A stretch of DNA of 19,090 nucleotides from assembly GCA_035636195.1 (NCBI GenBank), contig DASPZP010000252.1, positions 1-19,090 on the forward strand, given 5' to 3'. The notes beneath the pieces were generated by a model. The model saw nothing but the letters and a program-made list of their open reading frames with translations. It searched no databases and was not told the DNA's origin. This DNA comes from Anaeromyxobacter_A sp035636195 (GTDB lineage Bacteria; Myxococcota; Myxococcia; Myxococcales; Anaeromyxobacteraceae). Both the position numbers and the translations under genes were made by a program. Positions within the stretch are counted from its first letter, which is position 1. Every line of letters starts with the position of its first letter. Positions 1 to 6,668 of the stretch are shown piece by piece.

Positions 1-933
1 CACGGGATCCTGCACGGCGAGGCCGATCGTCTGGTGGTGGTGGTCGGGCCCTGCTCCATTCACGACGCGCGCGCGGCCCGCGAGTACGCGGGGCGGCTCG
101 CCGGCGAACGTGCCCGGCTCGGGCAGGAGCTCGAGCTCGTCATGCGCGTCTACTTCGAAAAGCCACGCACCACCGTGGGCTGGAAGGGCCTCATCAACGA
201 TCCGGGGCTCGACGGCACGTTCCAGATCAACCGCGGGCTGCGGCTCGCCCGCGAGCTCCTGCTCGAGGTGACCGAGCTCGGCCTGCCGGCCGGGTGCGAG
301 TACCTCGACATGATCACGCCGCAGTATCTGGCGGACCTCGTCTCCTGGGGCGCCATCGGCGCGCGCACCACCGAGAGCCAGGTGCACCGCGAGCTCGCCT
401 CCGGCCTCTCCTGCCCGGTCGGCTTCAAGAACGGCACCGACGGCAACGTCCGCATCGCGGTCGACGCCATCCGCGCGGCGCGGCAGCCGCACCACTTCCT
501 CTCCGTGACGAAGGGCGGTCACTCCGCCATCGTGGCGACGAACGGCAACGAGGATGGCCACCTCATCCTGCGCGGCGGGACGGTCCCGAACTACGACGCA
601 GCGAGCGTGGCGTCGGCCTGCGCCGAGCTGGCACGGGCGGGGCTCGAGCAGCGCGTCCTCGTCGATGCCAGCCACGCCAACAGCCGCAAGGACGCCCAGA
701 ACCAGCTCCCGGTGTGCGACGCCATCGCCGCGCAGCTCACCGGCGGCGAGCGCCGCATCATCGGCGTGATGGTGGAGAGCCACCTCGTGGGTGGGCGGCA
801 GGATCTCGCGCCGGGTCGCGCCCTCACTTACGGCCAGAGCATCACCGACGCCTGCCTGAGCTGGGAGGACACGGTGCGGGCGCTCGACGCGCTCGCCGCC
901 GGCGTGCGGCGGCGGCGGGCTCGGCCGGCGTAG
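1..933 (+). CDS. aroG: 3-deoxy-7-phosphoheptulonate (DAHP) synthase, AroG/AroF/AroH type (class I-alpha), 5' end missing
   Basis: Condenses phosphoenolpyruvate and erythrose-4-phosphate to DAHP, the first step of the shikimate pathway (cytosolic, metal dependent). The reading frame is already open at base 1 and reads HGILHGEADRL before the conserved VVVVGPCSIHD, so the gene starts outside the window. By alignment with E. coli AroG from memory about 43 N-terminal residues are missing. Family blocks in order, numbered from the first visible codon: GPCSIHD (16-22), KPRTTVGWKG (54-63), then GARTTESQVHRE, GFKNGTDG, LRGG, SHANS, GVMVESHL and ITDAC. These carry the PEP, E4P and metal-binding residues. 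It ends in TAG and converges on the ferritin-like gene with a 43-base gap. Which aromatic amino acid inhibits it (Phe, Tyr or Trp) cannot be told because the N-terminal regulatory segment is absent. Confidence 0.96.
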   Translation, partial: HGILHGEADRLVVVVGPCSIHDARAAREYAGRLAGERARLGQELELVMRVYFEKPRTTVGWKGLINDPGLDGTFQINRGLRLARELLLEVTELGLPAGCEYLDMITPQYLADLVSWGAIGARTTESQVHRELASGLSCPVGFKNGTDGNVRIAVDAIRAARQPHHFLSVTKGGHSAIVATNGNEDGHLILRGGTVPNYDAASVASACAELARAGLEQRVLVDASHANSRKDAQNQLPVCDAIAAQLTGGERRIIGVMVESHLVGGRQDLAPGRALTYGQSITDACLSWEDTVRALDALAAGVRRRRARPA

Positions 934-976
934 GCCTTCGCAGGCGACCGACACTCCTCGACGAGCTCACCGCGGC

Positions 977-1567
977 TCAGAGCCCGCCAAGGCCACCAGG
1001 CTTCAGCAGATCGCGGTGCTCTCGGTCCTGCTTCGTGAGCGCCAAGAAGAAGCCCCTCACCGCGGCGTCGGCCTCTGCCAGCACGTGAGCGTGCGCGACC
1101 GCGAGCTGGTCCTCGAACGCCGAGAGCCGGCGGCAGACCGCCACCAGATCCAGGCCCCACGCGCCCGCCATCACCTCCGCGAGGACGGCCTCTGCGCTCG
1201 CGTGCGCCACCTCGAGCGCCTCGCCGGTGCGGGGCGCGAAGGTGAGGAGCCCGCGATTGGCGCGGTACTGGTTGCGGAGCAGCGCGACCCGTACGGCGTG
1301 CTGGTTCTCCTCCTCGGCGAGGTGAAGGAACAGCTCCTTCGCCTTGGGATACGCCGCGTAGTCCTGCGCGAGCCGTGCGTAGAAATCGGCGGCGAGCCGC
1401 TCGATCGCCTCCGCCTTCCGCAGGCAGTCGTACGTCGTCACGCCCCACCTCCAAGCACCAGGCAGGAGCATACCCGCGCCCATTCCTGGCCGCATGTAGG
1501 CCGAGGCGAGGTGAGCGGGCGCCAGGCACCCCCAACTCACGAGCACGAACAGCACTCGCCGTGCCAT
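977..1567 (-). CDS. Exported ferritin-like (rubrerythrin-superfamily) protein, function unknown
   Basis: A 196-residue protein. Residues 1-23 look like a signal peptide (two Arg, hydrophobic core, Ala-Ser-Ala end), so it is probably periplasmic. The rest is helical with a ferritin/rubrerythrin-like layout: ERLAADFYARLA (56-67) with E53/E56, then EEENQH (85-90) giving Glu87-x-x-His90, an acidic helix near FEDQ (151-154), and DREH (181-184). In the usual diiron pattern the last motif is Glu-x-x-His. Here the position three before His184 is Asp181, so metal binding is plausible but not assured. The start ATG at 1567 follows a weak GGAG about 12 bases upstream. The frame stays open further upstream, but that part lies antisense or out of frame to aroF and has no family likeness. 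It sits 122 bases downstream of aroF on the same strand. A role in iron or oxidative stress is inference. Confidence 0.7.
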   Translation of the reverse strand: MARRVLFVLVSWGCLAPAHLASAYMRPGMGAGMLLPGAWRWGVTTYDCLRKAEAIERLAADFYARLAQDYAAYPKAKELFLHLAEEENQHAVRVALLRNQYRANRGLLTFAPRTGEALEVAHASAEAVLAEVMAGAWGLDLVAVCRRLSAFEDQLAVAHAHVLAEADAAVRGFFLALTKQDREHRDLLKPGGLGGL

Positions 1568-1689
1568 GCTTCGAGACCACTCCGCGTGGGGAAATCGTCG
1601 TCCAGACTCGAGCGCGACGGGGTCGAGATCACCCTGGGTATGCCGAGTGGGTCGGCTCCGAGCCGTGCGGAGCAGAGGACCACGGCCAG

Positions 1690-2703
1690 CTACATCGGCC
1701 GCCCGATCGCGCCCGCGATCACCTTCACCTGCCGCATCAGCTCGGCGAACTCCGGCAGCGCCAGCGACTGGTGCCCGTCGGAGAGCGCCTGCTCCGGGCA
1801 GGGATGCACCTCGATGATGAGCCCATCCGCGCCCGCGGCGACCGCCGCCCGCGCCATGGCCGGCACGTGGGCGCGCAGCCCGATGCCGTGCGAGGGGTCG
1901 ACCACCACCGGCAGGTGCGTGAGCGACTTCAGCACCGGCACGGCGTTCAAGTCGAGCGTGTTGCGGGTCATGGTCTCGAAGGTGCGGATGCCGCGCTCGC
2001 ACAGCGCGACCTGGTAGTTGCCATGGGCGAGCACGTACTCGGCCGCCATGAGCAGCTCCTTGATGGTGGCGGACGGGCCGCGCTTGAGCAGGATCGGCCG
2101 CTTCACCGCCCCGAGCTTCCGCAGGAGCGAGAAGTTCTGCATGCTGCGGGCGCCGATCTGGAGCACGTCGGCGTACTCGACGCACATCGACAGGTCGTCC
2201 GCGTCCATCACCTCGGTGACGACCTTGAGCCCGGTCGCCTCCCGCGCGAGCGCGAGGAGCTTCAGGCCCGCCTCTCCGAGCCCCTGGAACTCGTAAGGGC
2301 TCGTGCGCGGCTTGAAGGCACCGCCGCGCAGGAAGGTGGCACCGTGCCGCTTCACGCCTTCCGCTGCCTCCAGGATCTGCTCCTTCGACTCCACCGAGCA
2401 CGGGCCGGCCATGACCGCGATGGCGCTCCCACCCAGCTTCACCCCACCCACGTCGAGGACAGTGTCCTCCTCCTTCACCTCGCGCGAGACGAGCTTGAAG
2501 GGCTGGGAGACGCGGATGGCGTCGGCCACGCCGGCGAGCCCGATGAAGAGCCCGGGCTCGAGGGCGCCCTTGTTGCCGGTGATGCCGATGGCGACGCGCT
2601 GCTCGCCGGGGATGGCGTGCGGAGTGAGCCCCATGGCGCGGACCTTCTCCACCACCGCCTCGACGTCGGCCGGCGAGGCGTGCGGCTTCATCACGATGAG
2701 CAT
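1690..2703 (-). CDS. aroF: DAHP synthase, class I-beta with N-terminal ferredoxin-like regulatory domain
   Basis: Second enzyme for the PEP + erythrose-4-phosphate condensation, of the Thermotoga maritima/Bacillus type. At 337 residues it matches the Thermotoga enzyme in length. Its metal-ligand positions coincide with those I recall for that enzyme: Cys102 (AGPCSVES), His272 (DPSHG), Glu298 (IIEVHP) and Asp309 (ALSDGHQS). KPRTSPYEFQGLG (131-143) is the substrate-binding loop. Residues 1 to about 65 (MLIVMKPHAS, then a beta-rich segment) form the small ferredoxin-like domain that binds Phe or Tyr in homologues, so feedback inhibition by aromatic amino acids is likely. ATG at 2703 has AGGAG eight to nine bases upstream. 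It follows the Fe-ADH gene by 78 bases containing a small hairpin, and precedes the ferritin-like gene. Identity is secure; the regulation is known from the family, not seen here. Confidence 0.96.
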   Translation of the reverse strand: MLIVMKPHASPADVEAVVEKVRAMGLTPHAIPGEQRVAIGITGNKGALEPGLFIGLAGVADAIRVSQPFKLVSREVKEEDTVLDVGGVKLGGSAIAVMAGPCSVESKEQILEAAEGVKRHGATFLRGGAFKPRTSPYEFQGLGEAGLKLLALAREATGLKVVTEVMDADDLSMCVEYADVLQIGARSMQNFSLLRKLGAVKRPILLKRGPSATIKELLMAAEYVLAHGNYQVALCERGIRTFETMTRNTLDLNAVPVLKSLTHLPVVVDPSHGIGLRAHVPAMARAAVAAGADGLIIEVHPCPEQALSDGHQSLALPEFAELMRQVKVIAGAIGRPM

Positions 2704-2720
2704 CGGGGCGTCTCCTGTGG

Positions 2721-2738
2721 GCGGGGAGTCTACCCCGC
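2721..2738 (-). terminator. Short GC hairpin between Fe-ADH and aroF
   Basis: GCGGGG (2721-2726) and CCCCGC (2733-2738) form a perfect six-base stem with a six-base loop. It lies downstream of the Fe-ADH stop (2782) and 17 bases upstream of the aroF start (2703), on their shared strand. There is no T-tract, so it could be a weak or Rho-assisted terminator, an aroF leader structure, or chance in GC-rich DNA. Confidence 0.25.
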
Positions 2739-2781
2739 GCCACGCCCGCGCTCCACCCGTCGCGCCTGGAGGTAGCGGCGC

Positions 2782-3936
2782 CTAGAACGCGGCGCGGAGC
2801 AGCGCCGCCAGGTCCGCCGGCTGGCACGGGCGCGGGTTTCCCTGGTGGCTCGCGTCCTCCCAGGCCTTCTCGGCGAGGAGCGGGAGCTGCGATTCCTTCA
2901 CGCCTGCGTCGCGCAGCCGCTCCGGGATGCCGATCTCCCGCGCCAGCGTCCGCACCCGCTCCACCGCGCGCCGAGCCAGCCGGTCGCGATCGTCCGAGCC
3001 GGGTTCGCCGAGCGCGACGGCCACCTCGGCCAGCGCGGCGCCGGCGGCGGGGAGGTTGAACTCCATCACGTGGGGGAGGACGATCGCGTTCGCGAGGCCG
3101 TGGTGCACGCCCGCCACCGGCGTCAGCGCGTGCGCCAGCGCGTGCGACGCGCCGAGGCCCTTCTGGAAGGCGGTGGCGCCGGTGACGGCGGCGATCATCA
3201 TGCCCGCCCTCGCCTCCTCGTCATGGCCATCCTTCACCGCCCGGGCCAGGTGGCGACCGCAGAGCTCGAGGCCCTTGCGCGCCATCGCGTCGGCCAGGGG
3301 GTGGAAGCCCTTCGCGCAGAGCGCCTCGAGGTTGTGGGTGAGCGCGTCCATGCCGGTGGCGGCGGTGAGCTTCGGCGGCAGCCCGTAGGTCAGCTCCGGA
3401 TCGCAGACCGCCACCGAGGGCATGAGGGCGGGCGCGAAGACGACGGTCTTCCGTCCGGTCTCGGCCAGCGTCACGACGAAGCTGCGCCCCACCTCCGAGC
3501 CCGTCCCCGCGGTGGTGGGAATGGCGATCATGGGCGGGACGGCATTCGTGACGAGCCGCCAGCCATCCTTCGCGTCGTCGTACTGCGCGAGGGGCCCGGG
3601 GTGGGTCGCGAGGAGGCGCACGCCCTTCGCCGCGTCGAGGGGCGAGCCGCCGCCCAGGCCGATGACCCCGTCGCAACCCGCCGCGCGGTAGGCGACGAGC
3701 CCGCGCTCGACGGTGTCGCCCGTCGGGTTCGGCTCGACGGCGTCGAAGGTAGCGAACGGGACGTGGGCCGCGTCCAGGACGGCGCGGAGCCGCCCCACGA
3801 GCCCGGTCGCCACCACGCCCGCGTCGGTGACGAGCAGGGGGCGCTTCACGCCCAGGCGCGCCAGATGGCTCGGGACCTCCTTCAGCGCGCCGACGCCGAA
3901 CACGATGCGGGTGGGGAAGGAGAATTCGTTGATCAT
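2782..3936 (-). CDS. Iron-type (group III) alcohol dehydrogenase
   Basis: NAD(P)-dependent, metal-dependent alcohol/aldehyde oxidoreductase of the FucO/EutG/AdhB superfamily, cytosolic. At 384 residues it is full length. The nucleotide-binding block GGGSPLDAAKG is at 95-105 and the phosphate loop PTTAGTGSEV at 140-149. Metal ligands by alignment with E. coli FucO are Asp197 and His201 (GMDALTH), His265 (GASHALAH) and His279 (VHHGLANA); His269 matches the extra conserved active-site His. ATG at 3936 follows GAGGG with seven bases between. The upstream GS-like gene ends at 3947, leaving ten bases, so the two are co-transcribed. The substrate cannot be read from sequence. The GS-like partner suggests an alcohol carried on a gamma-glutamyl-amine, or a free amino alcohol, which is inference. 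The family also includes butanol and 1,3-propanediol dehydrogenases. Confidence 0.93.
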   Translation of the reverse strand: MINEFSFPTRIVFGVGALKEVPSHLARLGVKRPLLVTDAGVVATGLVGRLRAVLDAAHVPFATFDAVEPNPTGDTVERGLVAYRAAGCDGVIGLGGGSPLDAAKGVRLLATHPGPLAQYDDAKDGWRLVTNAVPPMIAIPTTAGTGSEVGRSFVVTLAETGRKTVVFAPALMPSVAVCDPELTYGLPPKLTAATGMDALTHNLEALCAKGFHPLADAMARKGLELCGRHLARAVKDGHDEEARAGMMIAAVTGATAFQKGLGASHALAHALTPVAGVHHGLANAIVLPHVMEFNLPAAGAALAEVAVALGEPGSDDRDRLARRAVERVRTLAREIGIPERLRDAGVKESQLPLLAEKAWEDASHQGNPRPCQPADLAALLRAAF

Positions 3937-3946
3937 CGGAGGACCC

Positions 3947-5308
3947 TCAAATCACCTCGAGGTACCGCTCCAGCTCCCAGGTGGTCACGGCGCGGTCGAA
4001 CTGCCGCACCTCCCACTCGCGGGTGCGCGCGTAGTGCTCCACGAACTCCGCGCCCAGGAGCTCGCGCGCGGCCGCGCTCCCGCGCAGGCGGGTGGTCGCC
4101 TCGGCGAGCGTGTGCGGCAAGGGCGGCGCCTCCTTCGCCAGGTAGGCGTTGCCCTTCACCGGCGGAGGTGGGAGGAGCCCGTGCTCGATGCCCCACAGCG
4201 CGGAGCCGACCGCCACCGCCATGGCGAGGTACGGGTTGATGTCCGCCGCCGCCATCCGGTATTCGATGCGCGTCGCCTTGGCGCTCCCGGGGATCGCCCG
4301 CAGCGCGGTGGTGCGGTTCTCGACGCCCCAGGTGGCGGTGGTGGGCGCCCAGGTCCCCTCCACCATGCGCTTGTACGAGTTCACGGTGGGCGCGACGACC
4401 GCGGTGAGCTCGGGCATGAGGGTCACTTGCCCGGCCAGGGCGTGCTCCATCGCCCTGGACATGCCGCCCGCGCCGTCCGCGAAGACGTTCTTCTGCCCGT
4501 CCCACAGGGAGAGGTGGATGTGGCCGGAGCAGCCGGGCAGCTTGTCGCTCCACTTGGCCATGAAGCAGGGCGTGACGCCGTGGCGGTGCGCGAGCTCCTT
4601 CACGGCGGTCTTGAAGAGGGCCGCCTTGTCGGCCGCGCGGAGTCCCTCGTCCACGCCGATCGCCGCCTCGAAGACGCCGGGGCCGGTCTCGGTGTGGAAG
4701 CCCTCCACCTGGATGTCGAAGGCGGCCAGCCCATCCAGGAGCTCGTGCACGAGGTCGCGCGCCTGGCTGGTGCGGACCCAGGAATAGCCGAACATGCCAG
4801 GCGTGAGCGGCTGGAGTCCGTGGAAGCCTTTCTGCCGGAGCGACTCGGCCGTCTCCCGGAAGAGGAAGAACTCGTACTCGGCCGCGAGGTGCGGCACGAG
4901 CCCGGCCCGGGCGGCGCGGGCGAGGACCCGCTGCAGGACCTGCCGCGGCGCGACGGGGTGCGGCCTCCCCTCTCGATCCTTGAAGTCGAGCAGGAAGGCG
5001 GCCGTGCCGGGCTCCCAGGGGATGAGCCGGAAGGTCGACAGGTCGATGGTGGCGAGCGCGTCCGGATAGCCGGTGTGCCAGCCCGTCACCTGCGCGTTGT
5101 CGTAGAGCTGATCGGAGGAGTCCCAGCCGAAGATGACGTCGCAGAAGCCGAGGCCGCCCGCCGCCGCGCTCCAGAACTTGTCGAGAGACACGTACTTGCC
5201 GCGCAGGACGCCGTCGACGTCGAAGGCCCCGAGCTTCACCTTGCGGACGTCCTTCTCCTCGAAGATGGCGCGGAGGCCCTCCAGGTCGAGCGGCTCCGAG
5301 CGATGCAT
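3947..5308 (-). CDS. Glutamine synthetase-like gamma-glutamyl ligase (GSI-fold, PuuA/GlnA-like)
   Basis: A 453-residue enzyme of the type I glutamine synthetase fold, using ATP and glutamate to gamma-glutamylate ammonia or an amine. The metal/ATP/glutamate residues are present: Glu144 and Glu146 (AEYEFF), Glu207 (HTETGPG), Glu214 (VFEAA), His263 (SGHIH), Glu349 and Arg351 (RIEYRM). VNSYKR (309-314) and ENRTTALR (330-337) are also family blocks. The ammonia-site region reads GWDSSDQ (61-67) instead of the FDGSS of true GSI, and I see no NLYDLP-type adenylylation motif. Both resemble paralogues acting on amines (putrescine, ethanolamine, methylamine) rather than housekeeping GlnA; this is inference. 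ATG at 5308 has a strong GGAGGTGA just upstream. The same frame runs open further upstream to 5686, but only antisense to the next gene. It is operonic with Fe-ADH and divergent from the amidotransferase. Confidence 0.9.
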   Translation of the reverse strand: MHRSEPLDLEGLRAIFEEKDVRKVKLGAFDVDGVLRGKYVSLDKFWSAAAGGLGFCDVIFGWDSSDQLYDNAQVTGWHTGYPDALATIDLSTFRLIPWEPGTAAFLLDFKDREGRPHPVAPRQVLQRVLARAARAGLVPHLAAEYEFFLFRETAESLRQKGFHGLQPLTPGMFGYSWVRTSQARDLVHELLDGLAAFDIQVEGFHTETGPGVFEAAIGVDEGLRAADKAALFKTAVKELAHRHGVTPCFMAKWSDKLPGCSGHIHLSLWDGQKNVFADGAGGMSRAMEHALAGQVTLMPELTAVVAPTVNSYKRMVEGTWAPTTATWGVENRTTALRAIPGSAKATRIEYRMAAADINPYLAMAVAVGSALWGIEHGLLPPPPVKGNAYLAKEAPPLPHTLAEATTRLRGSAAARELLGAEFVEHYARTREWEVRQFDRAVTTWELERYLEVI

Positions 5309-5401
5309 GGTCACCTCCGTTGCGCGCCGGTGGGCGGGACAGGTCGTGGCTGGTGAGCGAGCATAAGGGCGAGTCGGAGCGCAGCGCGATAAGAAAGGCG
5401 C
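5309..5401. promoter_or_regulatory. Divergent intergenic region between the GS-like gene and the amidotransferase gene
   Basis: These 93 bases separate two start codons facing away from each other, so they must hold both promoters or a shared control site. The GS-side GGAGGTGA Shine-Dalgarno lies at the left end and a weaker AAAGG before the rightward ATG at the right end. AT-richer tetramers (CATAAG near 5362, GATAAG near 5388) are possible -10 elements, but I could not pair either with a convincing -35. Confidence 0.4.
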
Positions 5402-6112
5402 ATGCGGCGAGTGCTCATCCTCCAGGCAGGCTCTGCCGATCCGGCCCTGAGGGCGCGCTACGGCGACTATCCCGACTGGTTCGCCCGCCATCTGGCGCCG
5501 CGGGTCGAGCTGCGCGTGGTCCGCCCGTACGAGCAGGTCCTCCCCTCGTCCGCCGGCTTCGACGGCCTCGTCATGACGGGCTCCCCGAAGAGCGTGCTCG
5601 TCCCGGAGCCCTGGATGGAAGAGTCCGCCGCCTTTCTCCTCGAGGCCGCGCGGACCCGTCCCGTGCTGGGCGTCTGCTTCGGACATCAGCTCCTGGCGCG
5701 CGCTCTGGGGGGGCGGGTGGAGCTGAACCCGCGGGGCAGGGAGGCGGGCACCGCTGCGGTGCGCTTCACGCCCGACGGCGAGCGGGATCCACTCTTCGCC
5801 GGGCTCGCGTCACCGCTCCTCGCTCAGCAGACGCACGAGGACCACGTCGCGGCGCTGCCGGCGGGCGCGACCCTGCTCGCCGAGAACGAGATGACCCCGG
5901 TGCAGGCCTTCGCCTGGGGTGAATTCATCCGCTGCGTCCAGTTCCACCCGGAGTTCGACGCGGAGCGCTCGCGGATGCTCGCCGAGGTGCGCCGGGAGCG
6001 GCTCGACCTCCAGGCGCCCGGCGGCGCGGCGGCGGTCCGGGCCTCGATCCGCGACACGCCCGAGGCGACGAGCCTCCTCGGCCGCTGGCTCACGCACTTC
6101 GTGGGCGCGTGA
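5402..6112 (+). CDS. Class I glutamine amidotransferase / gamma-glutamyl hydrolase-like protein
   Basis: A 236-residue stand-alone class I amidotransferase domain, annotated in relatives as a GMP-synthase-like glutamine amidotransferase. Such proteins hydrolyse the gamma-amide of glutamine or a gamma-glutamyl bond. The nucleophile is Cys92 in GVCFGHQLLARALGG (90-104) and the dyad His182/Glu184 is in VQFHPEFD (179-186). MTGSPKSV (58-65) is the oxyanion-side loop. THEDHV (144-149) is typical of this subgroup. No synthetase domain follows, so it is not GuaA itself. The ATG at 5402 is preceded by AAAGG. Its stop TGA overlaps the next gene's ATG (TGATG at 6110-6114). Its divergent pairing with the GS-like ligase suggests that it could remove the gamma-glutamyl group, as PuuD does in the putrescine pathway. 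That is context-based inference. Confidence 0.88.
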   Translation: MRRVLILQAGSADPALRARYGDYPDWFARHLAPRVELRVVRPYEQVLPSSAGFDGLVMTGSPKSVLVPEPWMEESAAFLLEAARTRPVLGVCFGHQLLARALGGRVELNPRGREAGTAAVRFTPDGERDPLFAGLASPLLAQQTHEDHVAALPAGATLLAENEMTPVQAFAWGEFIRCVQFHPEFDAERSRMLAEVRRERLDLQAPGGAAAVRASIRDTPEATSLLGRWLTHFVGA

Positions 6113-6567
6113 TGCCCAGGGATCGGCGCTGGGACCATCTGTACGATCGCCAGAAGCAGCCGGTGAAGAGCTACCTCCTCGAGCGGTTCGCCGAGGAGCT
6201 CTGCGGCGAGCTCGCGGCCTGGCCGCCGCCGTTCGCCGAGGCGGTGCCGGACGAGCTCCTCGCGCGCCACGCCGCCGGCCTCCGCGCGACGCTCGGCGAG
6301 GCCGCCCTGCGCTTCGCGCTGCGCGTGGCCCGACTCGAGCTCCAGCGCGAGTTCAGCGAGATCGACCGGCTCATGCGCGAGGAGGCCGCGCGGCACTGGC
6401 GCGCGCAGGAGGAGGCTGCCGCGGGGCACCTCCTCGTGCGCTACCTGACCGAGCGGTGCCTCGCCTTGAAGGAGCAGGCGACCGGCGTGGAGCTGACGCG
6501 GGCGGAGCTCGCCTCGGCCCTCGAGCTCGCGGAGCGGCGCCTCTTCCTCGTGAGCGAGCGGCAGTAG
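6112..6567 (+). CDS. Hypothetical helical protein coupled to the amidotransferase
   Basis: A 151-residue protein I do not recognise. It is soluble, rich in Ala, Glu, Leu and Arg, and appears almost wholly alpha-helical. Arg/Asp/Trp/Tyr residues cluster at the start (RRWDHLYDRQKQPVKSYL, 5-22), with an amphipathic segment at 60-100 (LEREF-type heptads around LELQREFSEIDRLMREEA) and a second helical block at 105-147. It has no signal peptide, membrane segment or Cys-rich metal site. The ATG at 6112 overlaps the preceding TGA, implying translational coupling; a GTG three bases earlier would add one residue. Codon use matches the neighbours and no plausible competing frame exists, so I regard it as real. 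It may be a partner or regulator of the amidotransferase (inference). Confidence 0.72.
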   Translation: MPRDRRWDHLYDRQKQPVKSYLLERFAEELCGELAAWPPPFAEAVPDELLARHAAGLRATLGEAALRFALRVARLELQREFSEIDRLMREEAARHWRAQEEAAAGHLLVRYLTERCLALKEQATGVELTRAELASALELAERRLFLVSERQ

Positions 6568-6569
6568 CT

Positions 6570-6655
6570 GCGGCGGGGGACAAGCCCCCGCCCTACGAAA
6601 GCCCCGCCGTAGGGCGGGGGTTCATCCCCCGCCGCGCCGGGTTCATCCCCCGCCG
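6570..6655. repeat. Nested palindromic REP-like repeat between convergent genes
   Basis: Two hairpin units, each GGCGGGGG-N5-CCCCCGCC (6572-6592, loop ACAAG; 6613-6633, loop TTCAT), face each other. Together they form a larger palindrome. The inner arms CCCCCGCCCTAC (6585-6596) and GTAGGGCGGGGG (6609-6620) are perfect over 12 bases. Outer arms (6570-6580 with 6625-6635) are perfect over 11 bases, with a four-base internal loop on each side. The 17-mer GGGTTCATCCCCCGCCG then recurs 21 bases on (6618-6634 and 6639-6655). It sits between the hypothetical gene (stop 6567) and the transaldolase stop (6669). This architecture is that of a dispersed REP/BIME-like element and could also act as a two-way terminator or mRNA 3' end protector. 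Confidence 0.75.
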
Positions 6656-6668
6656 AAGGACGGCGCTC

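Noticed and set aside
1653..1665. CGGCTC-C-GAGCCG palindrome downstream of aroF considered as a terminator or operator
   Set aside because: A one-base loop cannot form an RNA hairpin of useful size, and a short GC palindrome is expected by chance here.
1568..2827. Upstream extension of the ferritin-like frame through the aroF region
   Set aside because: The extension runs through aroF in another frame and has no domain; the ATG at 1567 begins a proper signal peptide.
5402..6112. Amidotransferase considered as GuaA or CarA/TrpG subunit
   Set aside because: No synthetase domain or partner gene is present, and the spacing of motifs fits the stand-alone GMP-synthase-like group better.
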